DNA of 64,000 bases from JARRPM01 sp963792815 (GTDB lineage Bacteria; Pseudomonadota; Gammaproteobacteria; Pseudomonadales; Halieaceae): assembly GCA_963792815.1 (NCBI GenBank), contig CAWBXR010000003.1, positions 253,512-317,511 of the forward strand. The letters run 5' to 3'. The translations under genes and the position numbers were made by a program. Below, piece after piece: positions 1-8,082 of this stretch. The first letter of the stretch is position 1; the number at the start of each line of letters is the position of its first letter. The notes under the pieces are model-generated. The model ran no database searches. It was not told the origin of the DNA and saw only the letters and a program-made list of their open reading frames with translations.

Positions 1-308
1 GATGTATCTATAGCGGGTCTTCCCGGCTTGGGGCCTCGGCTTTTCCAGCGCCAGTAAAGCCGGAAGCCCTTGCGATGCCAGCGTACGACGGTATCCGGAT
101 GCAGGATGTGTAGCAAACTGCGCCAGCCATCAACATAGCGAGAAAACAATATCCAGAACACCTTGTCTGCGGGCGTGGCCCGGGGCCGCCTTACCGACTG
201 CCGGAGCATAGCTACCTGTTGCCTTAGTGCCAGGTTCTCGAGAGCAAGTTGACGCTGTGACTTGAATAATGCGCCGAGGAATATGGATGCGAGTTGAAGA
301 ATGGACAT
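1..308 (-). CDS. IS-type DDE integrase, N-terminal part cut by window edge
   Basis: The minus strand reads open from an ATG at 308-306 to the window edge. It encodes about 102 residues with RWHRKGFRLYWRWKSR near the end, the signature of the N-terminal helix-turn-helix part of 'integrase core' insertion-sequence proteins of about 340 residues. The DDE catalytic half would lie outside the window. The same N-terminal signature recurs in the broken copy at 54164-55196, but the two differ clearly in sequence, so they are separate elements. Family assignment is by recognition of the signature. Whether the gene is intact cannot be seen. Confidence 0.7.
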   Translation of the reverse strand, partial: MSILQLASIFLGALFKSQRQLALENLALRQQVAMLRQSVRRPRATPADKVFWILFSRYVDGWRSLLHILHPDTVVRWHRKGFRLYWRWKSRGPKPGRPAIDT

Positions 309-380
309 GACTGTCATCCTTCATGGATTGCGAAAAATAGTCAACAGAATCAACGCGATCGAATTTTCAGGAGGGACAGG

Positions 381-414
381 TCATTCGCGGAGCCTGAAAC
401 CTACCCCATTGCCA
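381..414 (-). repeat. R1 repeat, partial copy
   Basis: On the minus strand this matches the central part of the R1 repeat (GGTAGGTTTCAGGCTC followed by a GTGAATGACC-like end). It lies 3' of the minus-strand methyltransferase gene, as R1 copies do elsewhere. The rest of 309-600 shows no convincing gene. Confidence 0.55.
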
Positions 415-600
415 GTTGCTGGCTCAAAGCAAGCATCTCGAGATGGAGCGAGATCCGGCTCCGCAGGAGATCGACCAGGGTGGTGAACAGAGGAACAAGT
501 ATCGTATTCATGCCGGCAAAGCTCCTTGGGCGCCGACGGAAAAATCAAAAAAATCAATGAGTACAGCATTTTTGGTAGGGACAACTGCAACAGAGGTCGC

Positions 601-1164
601 TCAGTACTCGGTCCGAATGAAGATCCACAGAGTGAAGTGAACGCCTTCTTGGCTAAGCTCCCGTTGCTCGGCCACCTGGAATCCAACACGTTCCGCAACG
701 TCAACTAGCTGATGGCGCGCCTTGGTCGCACCCGGCACGGCCCGATCCTTGACGACCACCAGCGCTCCTCCGGGCGCAAGGACCCGCCGAACCTCACTCA
801 ATCCCTGTCGAAGGTCTTGCCAATGATCGATCGAGTCGAACGCAAACACGAAGTTCGTCGACGCATCTTCCACCGGGACGTTCTCCGCTGACCCAAGGCG
901 GAACTCGATTCGCGCTGAGGCGGGATCTCCCGTGGTCCTTTGTCGGGCGATCTCAATCATTCGTGGAACAGGATCGATGCCAATGAGGCTGCCAACGGTA
1001 ACGCTTGAGGCAGCATGCCGAAGTGCAGCACCAGTGCCGCAGCCAATATCCACGACAGTGGCTTCGGAAGGGAGATTCAGCTCGTCAACGGCGAGCCTAT
1101 TGGTTGGGTACTCTCCATAGTTCTCGGCGTACCACTCGGCAGTGTGGGAATCCCATTCGGTCAT
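601..1164 (-). CDS. class I SAM-dependent methyltransferase
   Basis: This 187-residue protein carries the SAM-binding motif DIGCGTG at residues 39-45, an acidic position after the second strand (GIDPVPRMIEIAR) and the LAPGGALVVV strand typical of Methyltransf_11 proteins. It is cytosolic, with no signal peptide or membrane segment, and the substrate cannot be told. The start ATG is preceded on its strand by GTTAGGC about 20 bases upstream, which fits the GTTRRRY boundary of integron cassettes. A partial R1 repeat lies 3' of the gene. It is probably a cassette-like accessory gene. Family call is firm, specific function unknown. Confidence 0.85.
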   Translation of the reverse strand: MTEWDSHTAEWYAENYGEYPTNRLAVDELNLPSEATVVDIGCGTGAALRHAASSVTVGSLIGIDPVPRMIEIARQRTTGDPASARIEFRLGSAENVPVEDASTNFVFAFDSIDHWQDLRQGLSEVRRVLAPGGALVVVKDRAVPGATKARHQLVDVAERVGFQVAEQRELSQEGVHFTLWIFIRTEY

Positions 1165-1296
1165 GAGTTTGGCTTCCGGGGTGGCGGCCTAACCGCTAAA
1201 TAGACGGAAATAGTTTCGTTGAAAAACCGGATTCAGGGTCTTCACGAGCGCCTCCTATGATTAAAAAGCGGCAGTAGAGCCCAGTGTAGCCCAAAC

Positions 1297-1399
1297 GACC
1301 GTCAGGGCCGATCCCTGATCTTGTCCACTCTGCCCCCGAAAGGAGTCATCCAGGTCGTGCTGGAGCCGCTCTCATCTTGTCCGAAAGGTGCCACTTTGC
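1297..1399 (-). repeat. R1 repeat copy (minus strand)
   Basis: Read on the minus strand this resembles the copy at 12400-12504: GACAAGATGAGAGCGGCTCC, then a GGATGACTCCTTTCGGG stretch, a GACAAGATC stretch and CCCTGACGG. It lies 3' of the minus-strand PEP-CTERM gene and its terminator. Confidence 0.7.
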
Positions 1400-1426
1400 G
1401 GCATTGCTCCGGACATCGCAGGCAAT

Positions 1427-1452
1427 AAAAAACCCGCCAGTGCGGGTTTTTA
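1427..1452 (-). terminator. Rho-independent terminator of the PEP-CTERM gene
   Basis: A hairpin with arms AAAAACCCGC and GCGGGTTTTT around a four-base loop lies 20 bases past the stop codon of the minus-strand gene. The T-tract follows on either strand, so it could work in both directions. Confidence 0.8.
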
Positions 1453-1471
1453 ACTCAAAACAGACTTCACA

Positions 1472-2101
1472 TCAGGCTTTGCGACTACTCACTATGCGCA
1501 AACCCGCAAGCCCGGCGCCGAGAAGCAGCAGCGTGCCGGGAACGGGAACGGGCGTTTCAGGCTCCCTGCCAAGGGCGACGACAGAAGACGACCAGCTACC
1601 TGACTGCGTTCCGTCCTGACAGGCTCCGCCTGATTCAATACAGGCGCCATTGGCAGTCCAGTTGCCAGAGAACGCAGTATTGTCGAAACCCGCACCGGAA
1701 ACGATTCCAGAAATGGAATACAGAATTGAATCGTTACACAGCCCGCCGGTACAACTCAGGGACGACGACGAGGTTTCCATGATCGACGAAGCGGTAAACG
1801 AGAACCCAGTGTCAGTGGTGAACATGACGAACGGTAGGGCTGCTAATGAAATGTCACTGGCCAGTGCGGAGGCAGTGCCGACAAAGTCTCCTGTAGCCGA
1901 CCCGGGTGAGTAACTATTCACCGCATTATTAATGTCAAAAACATCAGTGCCGCAGTCGATGATACAGGTGAGGTTGGCAGGTGTCGGCACCAAGTCGAAA
2001 CCGTCAGCGAACGAAACGCTCCCAGTAATAAAAACCGCGTGTGCCGGCCCGTTGAATAGGGCGCACAATATTGCAGCGGCTGATAGGATTTTGATTTTCA
2101 T
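1472..2101 (-). CDS. PEP-CTERM sorting domain protein
   Basis: The protein (about 209 residues from the ATG at 2101) begins with a signal peptide (MKIKILSAAAILCALF...AHA) and ends with VPVPGTLLLLGAGLAGLR, then a basic tail. That is the PEP-CTERM sorting signal recognised by exosortase, so the product is exported and anchored or processed at the cell surface. The body is rich in Ser, Gly and Ala with several Cys and shows no enzyme motif. An upstream extension of the frame to 2191 exists, but the signal peptide marks 2101 as the start. A terminator and an R1 repeat follow. Host exosortase is not in the window. Confidence 0.85.
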   Translation of the reverse strand: MKIKILSAAAILCALFNGPAHAVFITGSVSFADGFDLVPTPANLTCIIDCGTDVFDINNAVNSYSPGSATGDFVGTASALASDISLAALPFVMFTTDTGFSFTASSIMETSSSSLSCTGGLCNDSILYSISGIVSGAGFDNTAFSGNWTANGACIESGGACQDGTQSGSWSSSVVALGREPETPVPVPGTLLLLGAGLAGLRIVSSRKA

Positions 2102-2470
2102 TGTATTTACACCTCTGTTGATTTTTTTCTCGTGAACAACCAGCGCACTGAGACTGGAGGAAATGAGTGGCACACACACGTTGTTTACCAAACCTCATGC
2201 CAAACACATAATTATCATTTTTAATCAATCACATGAATGTCACTATTCTTATTTATTTGCGATGTTCATCGCAGGGAGTGTTAAAAATACTGACACCTAT
2301 AACCTTTAGAAATATAGGGCCATTAGCAGAGAGGCGAATGTCTCAAATGCGTCGTTAGCCGCCATAAGGCAGACAGAAGCCTGATGTCTCTTATACTCCC
2401 GAAAGCCGCCATTCATTCGAGGGGATTTAGTGAGGGGGCGAACACCACTCCTGAGTCGCCCCGGTTTAGC
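2102..2470. other. intergenic, AT-rich, no gene seen
   Basis: No convincing reading frame. It contains GTTAGCC at about 2356 within a stretch (GCGTCGTTAGC, with ATTTGAGACAT on the other strand) that recurs near 14265 and 14388, so it appears to hold cassette-boundary debris. Confidence 0.5.
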
Positions 2471-3097
2471 TCACACTTCCGTCTGCTCAGACAACTCCAG
2501 GGCATCATCCACTTCTATGCCGAGGTAGCGCACAGTACTCTCCAGTTTGGTGTGACCCAGCAGAAGCTGGACTGCGCGTAGGTTCTTCGTCCGCCGATAA
2601 ATCAATGAGGCTTTAGTTCTCCTGAGCGAGTGGGTTCCATACAGGCTGGTGTCCAGTCCAATTTCTGACACCCAACGGTGAACGATCCGAGCATACTGCC
2701 TTCTTGATAGATGCAGTGAATTAGCAACTCTACTGGGAAACAAGTAATCGGGTGGTCGCAGATCTGCCTCTGCCATCCAGCGTTCGAGGGACTGGCGGGT
2801 TTGATCGGTAATCTCAAATTGAACCGGCCTACCAGTCTTCCTCTGGACGATCCGTGCCCTGGACTGTACTCGCCCTCCCTGGGCGATATCGGCGACAGTC
2901 AGGGCCATGAGATCGCAAGCCCGCAGCTTGCTGTCGATGGCTAAGTTGAATAGCGCCAGCTCACGGTTTCGCTCTTGGAGCTGTAATCGAACCCTGATTG
3001 CCCATATTTCCTGAAGTTTCAACGGGCGTTTCTGGCCTGACAGCTTGCCTTTGTTCCAAGGAATCTGGCCCGGGTGTTGCATGAGTGATGGGTACAT
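2471..3097 (-). CDS. compact tyrosine recombinase/integrase
   Basis: This 208-residue protein is almost only a tyrosine-recombinase catalytic domain. The expected residues are present: R59 in KLRACDL, a Lys near 87, H156-S-L-R159, H182 in LLGHTKLEST and Y191 in VRYLGIE. The N-terminal core-binding domain of ordinary integrases (300 residues or more) is lacking; only about 30 residues precede the fold. It lacks the extra motif of integron integrases, so it is not IntI. Such small recombinases are a known group on mobile regions. It lies inside the R1-repeat array and is a candidate for moving the cassettes, which is inference only. Confidence 0.85.
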   Translation of the reverse strand: MYPSLMQHPGQIPWNKGKLSGQKRPLKLQEIWAIRVRLQLQERNRELALFNLAIDSKLRACDLMALTVADIAQGGRVQSRARIVQRKTGRPVQFEITDQTRQSLERWMAEADLRPPDYLFPSRVANSLHLSRRQYARIVHRWVSEIGLDTSLYGTHSLRRTKASLIYRRTKNLRAVQLLLGHTKLESTVRYLGIEVDDALELSEQTEV

Positions 3098-3239
3098 ATC
3101 GACATCCTCCTCCGGTTAACGGAAGTGTCTCTGTACACCTAATCTAGAATTATTTCAGCCTGTAGCCCTCACTGCTGGAAAATCTCAAACGTAAGCTCTC
3201 ATCAAAAGCGGCCGTTCGCGATGAATTAGAGGTTATGGC

Positions 3240-3380
3240 CCTTAACGACGCATTGCGGTCATCACGTGCCTCAGATACCCTCAGGTGCGACAGGCCGCTT
3301 TTTACTCAAAAGGGACAGTCGCATGAAAACCCAGATTCCGTTTTTCAATAGACTTAGTCTCTATATTTAGCTGTTGGGCC
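3240..3380 (+). repeat. R2 repeat, copy 1
   Basis: This stretch begins with a TAACGACGCATTGCGGTCATC-like segment and passes through a CAGATACCCTCAGG segment. It ends in GCTGTTGGGC, where GTTGGGC (3373-3379) fits the integron core GTTRRRY. It clearly resembles 7312-7446. Both copies lie just 5' of a plus-strand gene. The remainder of 3098-3239 shows no gene. Confidence 0.6.
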
Positions 3381-3419
3381 TCAAATCAGGAGTCGTCACA
3401 TGATCGCGGAGCTTCTTCG

Positions 3420-3938
3420 ATGACGCGTCAGGAGCAAGGCTCTCGTTGGCTGAGTGTTTTCCTTTGGATTTCCGTGGTTGCGTGGGGCGTTGGGCTCGGT
3501 GCCAAGCTATTCGAGTTCACCGTGGTGATCTCGGCATGGGCGGCCGACCCTCCGGCGTCGCTTTCTCTGATGCCGTACGGTCCGGGCCACCCGTACGATC
3601 CTGGCGACTTTTTCCTACCGCTGAGCGTTCTGCTTCTCATCGGTATCGTCGGCTCACTGATTTGTGCGAGATGGGCGGTGCGCAGTTACAGGCTGTGGCT
3701 TTGGACTGCGCTCGCATCGCTCCTGGTCATCTGGTTGGCGACGCCGACGGTTTTCTGGCCCATGATTGGAGACCTCTACCACGCCGGAACGGGGTCCCGC
3801 CCCCTGGAAGCGTCAGCCGCACAAAGCCTTGTGAATCGCTGGCTGGTGCTCGATTGGTTGCGTACCGCGCTCATTGCTGTGGGGTTTGTTAGTGCCATTC
3901 AAGCCTTTGGTTCGAAACACCGCGCAATGGGGGCCTAA
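3420..3938 (+). CDS. four-helix membrane protein, DUF1772-like
   Basis: This 172-residue protein has about four hydrophobic segments (near residues 10-35, 63-82, 90-110 and 145-165) and a loop rich in Pro and Gly between the first two. Length and layout resemble DUF1772/anthrone-oxygenase-like membrane proteins, but no catalytic motif is certain. It is a cassette-like gene: GTTGGGC lies 5' of it, its stop codon lies inside GCCTAACAAG, and an attC-like palindrome and an R1 repeat follow. Function unknown. Confidence 0.65.
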   Translation: MTRQEQGSRWLSVFLWISVVAWGVGLGAKLFEFTVVISAWAADPPASLSLMPYGPGHPYDPGDFFLPLSVLLLIGIVGSLICARWAVRSYRLWLWTALASLLVIWLATPTVFWPMIGDLYHAGTGSRPLEASAAQSLVNRWLVLDWLRTALIAVGFVSAIQAFGSKHRAMGA

Positions 3939-4022
3939 CAAGGCCGGGCACCACTGCGCACTCCGTGCGCTGGAATCGCAAAACGCAGCGCGGTTCGTTC
4001 GCCGGTGCCGACGTCGTTACCG
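3933..4022 (+). repeat. attC-like imperfect palindrome overlapping a stop codon
   Basis: It starts with GCCTAAC (fits RYYYAAC) that includes the TAA stop of the preceding gene. The outer arm continues AAGGCCGGGCACC, and the far end GGTGCCGACGTCGTTACC is nearly complementary to it. This is the R''-L''...L'-R' layout of integron attC sites, but the 3' core reads GTTACCG rather than GTTRRRY, so it may be degenerate. Confidence 0.5.
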
Positions 4023-4030
4023 TCCGCCCG

Positions 4031-4140
4031 GTTCTGGCACATTTCTGCCAAGATCAGGTGGGGTTTCTGAGGGCCTGGATGGGCGCTATCGGGAGTGGAG
4101 CGGACGAGATCGAGTGAGCACCCTGACGGCAGCTAACGAC
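4031..4140 (+). repeat. R1 repeat copy
   Basis: R1 copy with the small hairpin GGCACATTTCTGCC at its start and the conserved end CCCTGACGGCAGCTAACGAC. It is nearly identical to 4821-4929 and lies 3' of the 3420-3938 gene. Confidence 0.85.
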
Positions 4141-4267
4141 GCAAAGCAGACGAAATCCTGTGGTATGGTATAGGCCAGAAAACGACTCGAAGCGGACGGT
4201 TGTGAAAATCCGTGATTAGATTTTTCAATAGAATAATTCGAAAAGATAGACCGTTTGGGGATTAGAT

Positions 4268-4756
4268 ATGCTCGAAGAATTGGGAAACTTGGGGGACTTT
4301 ATCGGGGGTGTTGCGGTTCTGGTCACGTTAGTCTATCTCGCGATTCAGATTCGACAGAATACCGCCCAAGTAAAAATCGGAAGCGAGATTGCAAGGGCGG
4401 ACACACATGCAAGATCGGTAGAGTCCTTTTCAAAGTTCCGGAGTTTTCTCATCTCCGACTCCGAAGTGGCAGAAATATATCTACGAGGTTGCCGAGATAT
4501 TGGTTCCCTCAGCCCAGTAGAGCGTCTTAGGTTCTATCTAATTCTTCAGCAGGCATTTCACACGATGCAAGCAGTGATAGCCAATATTGCCTCCACCGGC
4601 ACACAAATAGAAGATCCCGCTCACACTTTGAATTTGGACTGGATGATAAAGCAACCGGGAGTCCAGGAATGGTGGGCAAGTGAAAATGGGCGCTATGAGG
4701 AGTCATTCGTATCACTAGTGAACAGCCAATTGGATCTAGAAGAATTAGCCACCTAA
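4268..4756 (+). CDS. single-helix membrane protein of the 'YLAIQIRQNT' family
   Basis: This 162-residue protein has one N-terminal membrane helix (about residues 12-30) ending in TLVYLAIQIRQNTAQV, followed by a mostly helical soluble part. It is related to the products at 8333-8832, 14451-14915 and 13504-13995, which share the layout of short acidic start, helix, YLxxQIRQ motif and a helical domain of about 120 residues. The family is common in marine Gammaproteobacteria but I know of no function. The stop codon lies in ACCTAACAAG, and an R1 repeat follows, as for other cassette-like genes here. Confidence 0.75.
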   Translation: MLEELGNLGDFIGGVAVLVTLVYLAIQIRQNTAQVKIGSEIARADTHARSVESFSKFRSFLISDSEVAEIYLRGCRDIGSLSPVERLRFYLILQQAFHTMQAVIANIASTGTQIEDPAHTLNLDWMIKQPGVQEWWASENGRYEESFVSLVNSQLDLEELAT

Positions 4757-4820
4757 CAAGTATGGGTTATTTTGGGCGGCCTAACGGCTGCACCAACCGT
4801 GAGCGATACTGAGCGTCTGC

Positions 4821-4929
4821 TTCTGGCACGTTTCTGCCAAGATCAGGTGTGGTTTCTGAGGGCGTGGATGGACGCTATCGGGAGTGGAGCGGACGAGATC
4901 GAGTGAGCACCCTGACGGCAGCTAACGAC
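4821..4929 (+). repeat. R1 repeat copy
   Basis: Nearly identical to 4031-4140, including the GGCACGTTTCTGCC hairpin and the CCCTGACGGCAGCTAACGAC end. It is 3' of the 4268-4756 gene. A second GCCTAAC motif lies just before it, near 4780. Confidence 0.85.
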
Positions 4930-4992
4930 CCACTCCGGTCACTCAAGGCATCCTGATGCTTTACTCTAGGGATTGTATGAAGGAGTTCAGCA

Positions 4993-5763
4993 ATGCTGTT
5001 ACGTAGAGTTACTTTGCATGTCCGGGATCAAAACTGGACCGCCGTTTTGATCGATTTCGTAATTGTTGTCGTCGGTGTATTCGTCGGTCTCCAGGTCCAG
5101 GACTGGAATGAGTTCCGCAAAGATCGAATTGAAGAGCAGCAGTTGCTCGGTCGTCTGCTCGAAGAGGCTGTGCTATTGCTTGATGCACATGATCAGGAGC
5201 TGCGCTGGTTTCAGTTTCGAGCGGATGTACTCATCGGCGTCAATCCAATCCTATTTTCTCAAGCGCCAATCAGGCCAATTACAGGTCCTGAATGCTTGCA
5301 AATCACCTTTTCACACGTTCATAGGAGAGCGATTGACGAACTTCCCGTCCTCGATGAGATTCTGGAGACCGGTCGGTTCAGTTTGCTGAAAGATCCTCGT
5401 ATAACAGATAGCTTGCGTACTTACCTATTGCGTCGAGAGCGCAGCAGAGCACACTATGACGAAGTGGTAAACGAACTCTTTCGTCTGCACAGCAGATACC
5501 CGGGACTTTTTTCCGTTCGCCGATTACCCGTGCCTGCCGGCAGCACTGCCGAATGGGAAGCGTTAGCCGGCGATGGCTATCAGTGGGTGCCGGAGTGTAA
5601 CCTTGAGGAAATGAGAGCGAATACAGCTTTTTTGAACGAATATGTCGATAACCTCAGTCGGATAGAGTCTATGGGAGGGTATGTCGCCGAGCGCAGAGAC
5701 CACCTCATAGAGCTTAAACAGCTTCTCACCAGTGCTATTCACGGTTCGCTGCGCCCAGAATGA
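4993..5763 (+). CDS. DUF6090-like membrane protein
   Basis: This 256-residue protein starts MLLRRVTLHVRDQNW and has a single strong membrane helix (about residues 18-37, IDFVIVVVGVFVGLQV) followed by DWNEFRKDR and a long charged helical domain. That N-terminal layout is characteristic of proteins annotated DUF6090. AAGGAG lies 7 bases before the ATG and fixes the start. No enzymatic motif is visible and the role is unknown. An R1 repeat lies between its stop and the next gene. Confidence 0.75.
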   Translation: MLLRRVTLHVRDQNWTAVLIDFVIVVVGVFVGLQVQDWNEFRKDRIEEQQLLGRLLEEAVLLLDAHDQELRWFQFRADVLIGVNPILFSQAPIRPITGPECLQITFSHVHRRAIDELPVLDEILETGRFSLLKDPRITDSLRTYLLRRERSRAHYDEVVNELFRLHSRYPGLFSVRRLPVPAGSTAEWEALAGDGYQWVPECNLEEMRANTAFLNEYVDNLSRIESMGGYVAERRDHLIELKQLLTSAIHGSLRPE

Positions 5764-5829
5764 TGCGATATGAATGTGCCTAGGCAGAAACCGAAAATAG
5801 CGCAGATGGCGATATCGACAGCCGCTTTT

Positions 5830-5933
5830 GGCACAAACTTGCCGTCCAGGGGGTTAGGTTTCAGGCTCCGTGAATGACCGTTATCGGGAGTGGAGGAGAC
5901 ATGGCGACCTGAGAAGCCCCATGGCAGCTAACT
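5830..5933 (+). repeat. R1 repeat copy
   Basis: It has the GGCACAAACTTGCC hairpin, a GGTTTCAGGCTCCGTGAATG block and the GGCAGCTAAC end. The GACGAGATC block is divergent. This copy holds GTTAGGT, which fits GTTRRRY. It lies 3' of the DUF6090-like gene. Confidence 0.85.
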
Positions 5934-6122
5934 AAGCATTGCAGACTGAATTTCCTCGGCGAGACAGCCAAGACAATACCAAAAGTGATTTATGTTGTTA
6001 ATCCACAGCCGTAAATTGTGCAATAGAGTGCCTCACGCAAAATCAAAGACTGGGCCTATCGGAGGAAATTAGCGACTCTGCCGGTCAAACTCCAGCAGAG
6101 GAAGTTCGATTACTAATTAATT

Positions 6123-6518
6123 CTACGGAACACGAACCATTACTATGCTCCCTTTTGAACCTGTAGCGGGCACCCTGAATCTCCCAGCTGCTGTGCTACG
6201 ATCAGTGGAGAATTGGACGGGGAGCTCTACTGTCGCGCCTCCGATTACAACTACTCCCTCTGCGAAGCAATTGGCATCAACTTTTATCGTGCCTGAATCT
6301 ACACCGGCTGTGCCTCGATCAGGGTCATAACAAATACTTTTTTCAGGATCGATGTTGCCGCCCAGAATCAATTTTAGTCTGCAGGAATTGCCATCAGAAA
6401 AAGCGGCCTCCCAGAAGCCGGTCATTTGCGCTGCAGTACAGCCTGCATAACTGACTGAACTCCATCCCAGAGTGGTGCTCACAAACAATGAGAACAGTAT
6501 TTTGGTCTTTATATTCAT
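6123..6518 (-). CDS. small secreted protein, unknown function
   Basis: From the ATG at 6518 (GGAGAC 6 bases upstream) the protein is 131 residues, with a signal peptide (MNIKTKILFSLFVSTTLGW...SYA) cleaved before GCTAAQ. The mature part has four Cys in probable disulphides and a beta-rich pattern (GTIKVDANCFAEG). A longer frame begins at 6608 but its first 30 residues are Lys-rich and unlike a signal sequence. Exported to periplasm or medium; family not recognised. It is on the strand opposite to its neighbours and has no R1 repeat behind it. Confidence 0.6.
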   Translation of the reverse strand: MNIKTKILFSLFVSTTLGWSSVSYAGCTAAQMTGFWEAAFSDGNSCRLKLILGGNIDPEKSICYDPDRGTAGVDSGTIKVDANCFAEGVVVIGGATVELPVQFSTDRSTAAGRFRVPATGSKGSIVMVRVP

Positions 6519-6873
6519 CGTAAAGTCTCCAGATATGTGTCTATAGTTTTTCTTTTTTTTGTAGCACTTTACACCTGTGCTACTTGCAGCACTCTGGTGA
6601 GTATTCAAAGACTATAGCCCATTCTACAAAAACGGTGCAGATTGGTCCGCAATTATCATCAGCCCGGCTGCATGAGGACAAAATGGCTCTAAGTCCGGAT
6701 TTGGCTTGCGAAGCAGACAACAGCCATCTATTCAACTCAATGTTATTCGATATATCCTCAAGCAATAATATTGCCTCGCAAGGGAAAGGTTATGTCCAAA
6801 GCCTAATTGTTCTCTCATACCTATTCATCTTCATCTAACGAATTAATTTGGACTTTGATGCAATATTGGACCA
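6519..6873. other. intergenic, no gene seen
   Basis: AT-rich stretch without a convincing reading frame. TCTAACGAATT near 6834 resembles the degenerate RYYYAAC boundaries of this region. Confidence 0.4.
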
Positions 6874-7212
6874 GTGTTTCTATGGGGGGTCTTGATCGGA
6901 TCAAATTTTGTATTAAGCAGATTGAACCGATTTGTCATCGCCTCATTCCTGATTATCTATATTGTGTTTTCCGCACAGATTTGGAATGTGATATATGTAC
7001 AAATGCAAGTATTGCAGGGTATCGCTGTGGACCTGCAGCAGCTATCCGATGGCGGAATTTTGCTAAGCCATGCCGTTACAGGTAGATTGGAAAACGGGCC
7101 AAGTGTGAGTGATTTACCGTGGGGAAAGTTGAATGGGCTAGCCATGTTCATAACTATGTTCGTCGCGACGATTTCTTATCCGATTTACTGTAATCGCAAC
7201 GCTGGTGACTGA
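6874..7212 (+). CDS. small membrane protein, 5' end uncertain
   Basis: This frame of 112 residues (GTG start) has two strong hydrophobic segments (residues 3-37 and about 89-105) and the string IGSNFVLSRLNRFVIASF. A run of six G at 6883-6888 precedes the conserved-looking part. In another frame ATG CAA TAT TGG ACC AGT runs into that same run, so the native protein may start MQYWTSV, with a one-base indel in the G run. Family not recognised. The gene is followed at once by R1 and R2 repeats. Confidence 0.5.
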   Translation: MFLWGVLIGSNFVLSRLNRFVIASFLIIYIVFSAQIWNVIYVQMQVLQGIAVDLQQLSDGGILLSHAVTGRLENGPSVSDLPWGKLNGLAMFITMFVATISYPIYCNRNAGD

Positions 7213-7216
7213 AAGT

Positions 7217-7317
7217 GGCACAAACTTGCCCTCCAGAGGGCAGGTTTCAGGCTCCACGAATGGCCGCTATAGGGTGGAGCGGACGAGATTGGGGATGTAC
7301 CCTGACGGCAGCTAACG
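7217..7317 (+). repeat. R1 repeat copy
   Basis: The GGCACAAACTTGCC hairpin and the CCCTGACGGCAGCTAACG end are intact. It begins 4 bases after the stop of the 6874-7212 gene and is followed directly by R2. Confidence 0.85.
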
Positions 7318-7446
7318 CATTGCAGTCATCGGGTGCAACAGATACCCTCAGGGGCGACAGGCTGCTGCTTACTCAAAGGGGGCGCTCGCTAAAATGCGTA
7401 GCCCTGTTTTTCAACGGAACTATTTCCGGCTATGTAGCTGTTAGCC
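7312..7446 (+). repeat. R2 repeat, copy 2
   Basis: Resembles 3240-3380 (TAACGCATTGCAGTCATC, then ACAGATACCCTCAGG, then a CCCTGTTTTTCAACGG segment) and ends in GCTGTTAGCC at 7440-7446. It lies 5' of the 7495 gene. Confidence 0.6.
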
Positions 7447-7494
7447 CGATCAAGAGCTGTCTCGCCAATTTGTTGAATTCAGGAGGTATACCGC

Positions 7495-8001
7495 GTGAAA
7501 GCTCGCCCGATTGCGTTGATTACAACTCTCACCCTTTGCTGGCTGGGTGCTACTTCAGCGGTGCCATCGGGAGCATCAGAAACGCCCTCGGCATTGACCG
7601 CTGCCACATCGCCGTCGCCAGCGGAGCAAGAGATTCGCGCAGCGGCAGCCGCAATCGTTACCGCTTTCGGGCGTAGCGACCGAGCGGTCTATTTCACACA
7701 TTTTGCTCCAGACGCCACCTTCATCTTTCACACCAGCCCGCGACGGTTCAACTCTCGCGCTGAGTACGAAGCCGAGTGGAACAGATGGGAAAGGGAAGAC
7801 CACTTCAAGGTTCTCTCTTGTACCTCGTCCGACCAACGCGTTCAGCTATTAGGTGATACCGCCATCTTCACTCATTCCGTTCGTACCGACCTCTCCACAA
7901 AGCAGGGCAGGAGCACACTTTTTGAGCGGGAGACCATCGTATTCAACCGTCGCGGCGGGCATTGGCTCGGAGTTCACGAGCATCTATCTCCCGATCCGTA
8001 G
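7495..8001 (+). CDS. secreted SnoaL-like/DUF4440-type protein
   Basis: This protein of 168 residues starts at a GTG with AGGAGG 8 bases upstream. Residues 1-27 are a signal peptide (MKARPIALITTLTLCW...). Residues 45-165 look like an NTF2-like cone fold: EQEIRAAAAAIVTAFGRSD, then DATFIFHTSPRRFNSRAEYE, and a closing strand in GGHWLGVHEHLS. Such domains occur as ketosteroid-isomerase-like enzymes or stand-alone binding proteins; the substrate cannot be told. An attC-like palindrome begins 80 bases past the stop, and R2 lies directly upstream. Confidence 0.8.
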   Translation: MKARPIALITTLTLCWLGATSAVPSGASETPSALTAATSPSPAEQEIRAAAAAIVTAFGRSDRAVYFTHFAPDATFIFHTSPRRFNSRAEYEAEWNRWEREDHFKVLSCTSSDQRVQLLGDTAIFTHSVRTDLSTKQGRSTLFERETIVFNRRGGHWLGVHEHLSPDP

Positions 8002-8082
8002 CGTTCCCTGAGTACAGAAAGGCCGTACTCTTGATCGCTCTTCGGTTCGTACGACAACTCGGAGCAAGGCCCGGGCACCGCG

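Noticed and set aside
2471..3097. integron integrase IntI
   Set aside because: The protein is only 208 residues and lacks the IntI-specific insertion between the conserved patches, so it is a compact recombinase of another kind.
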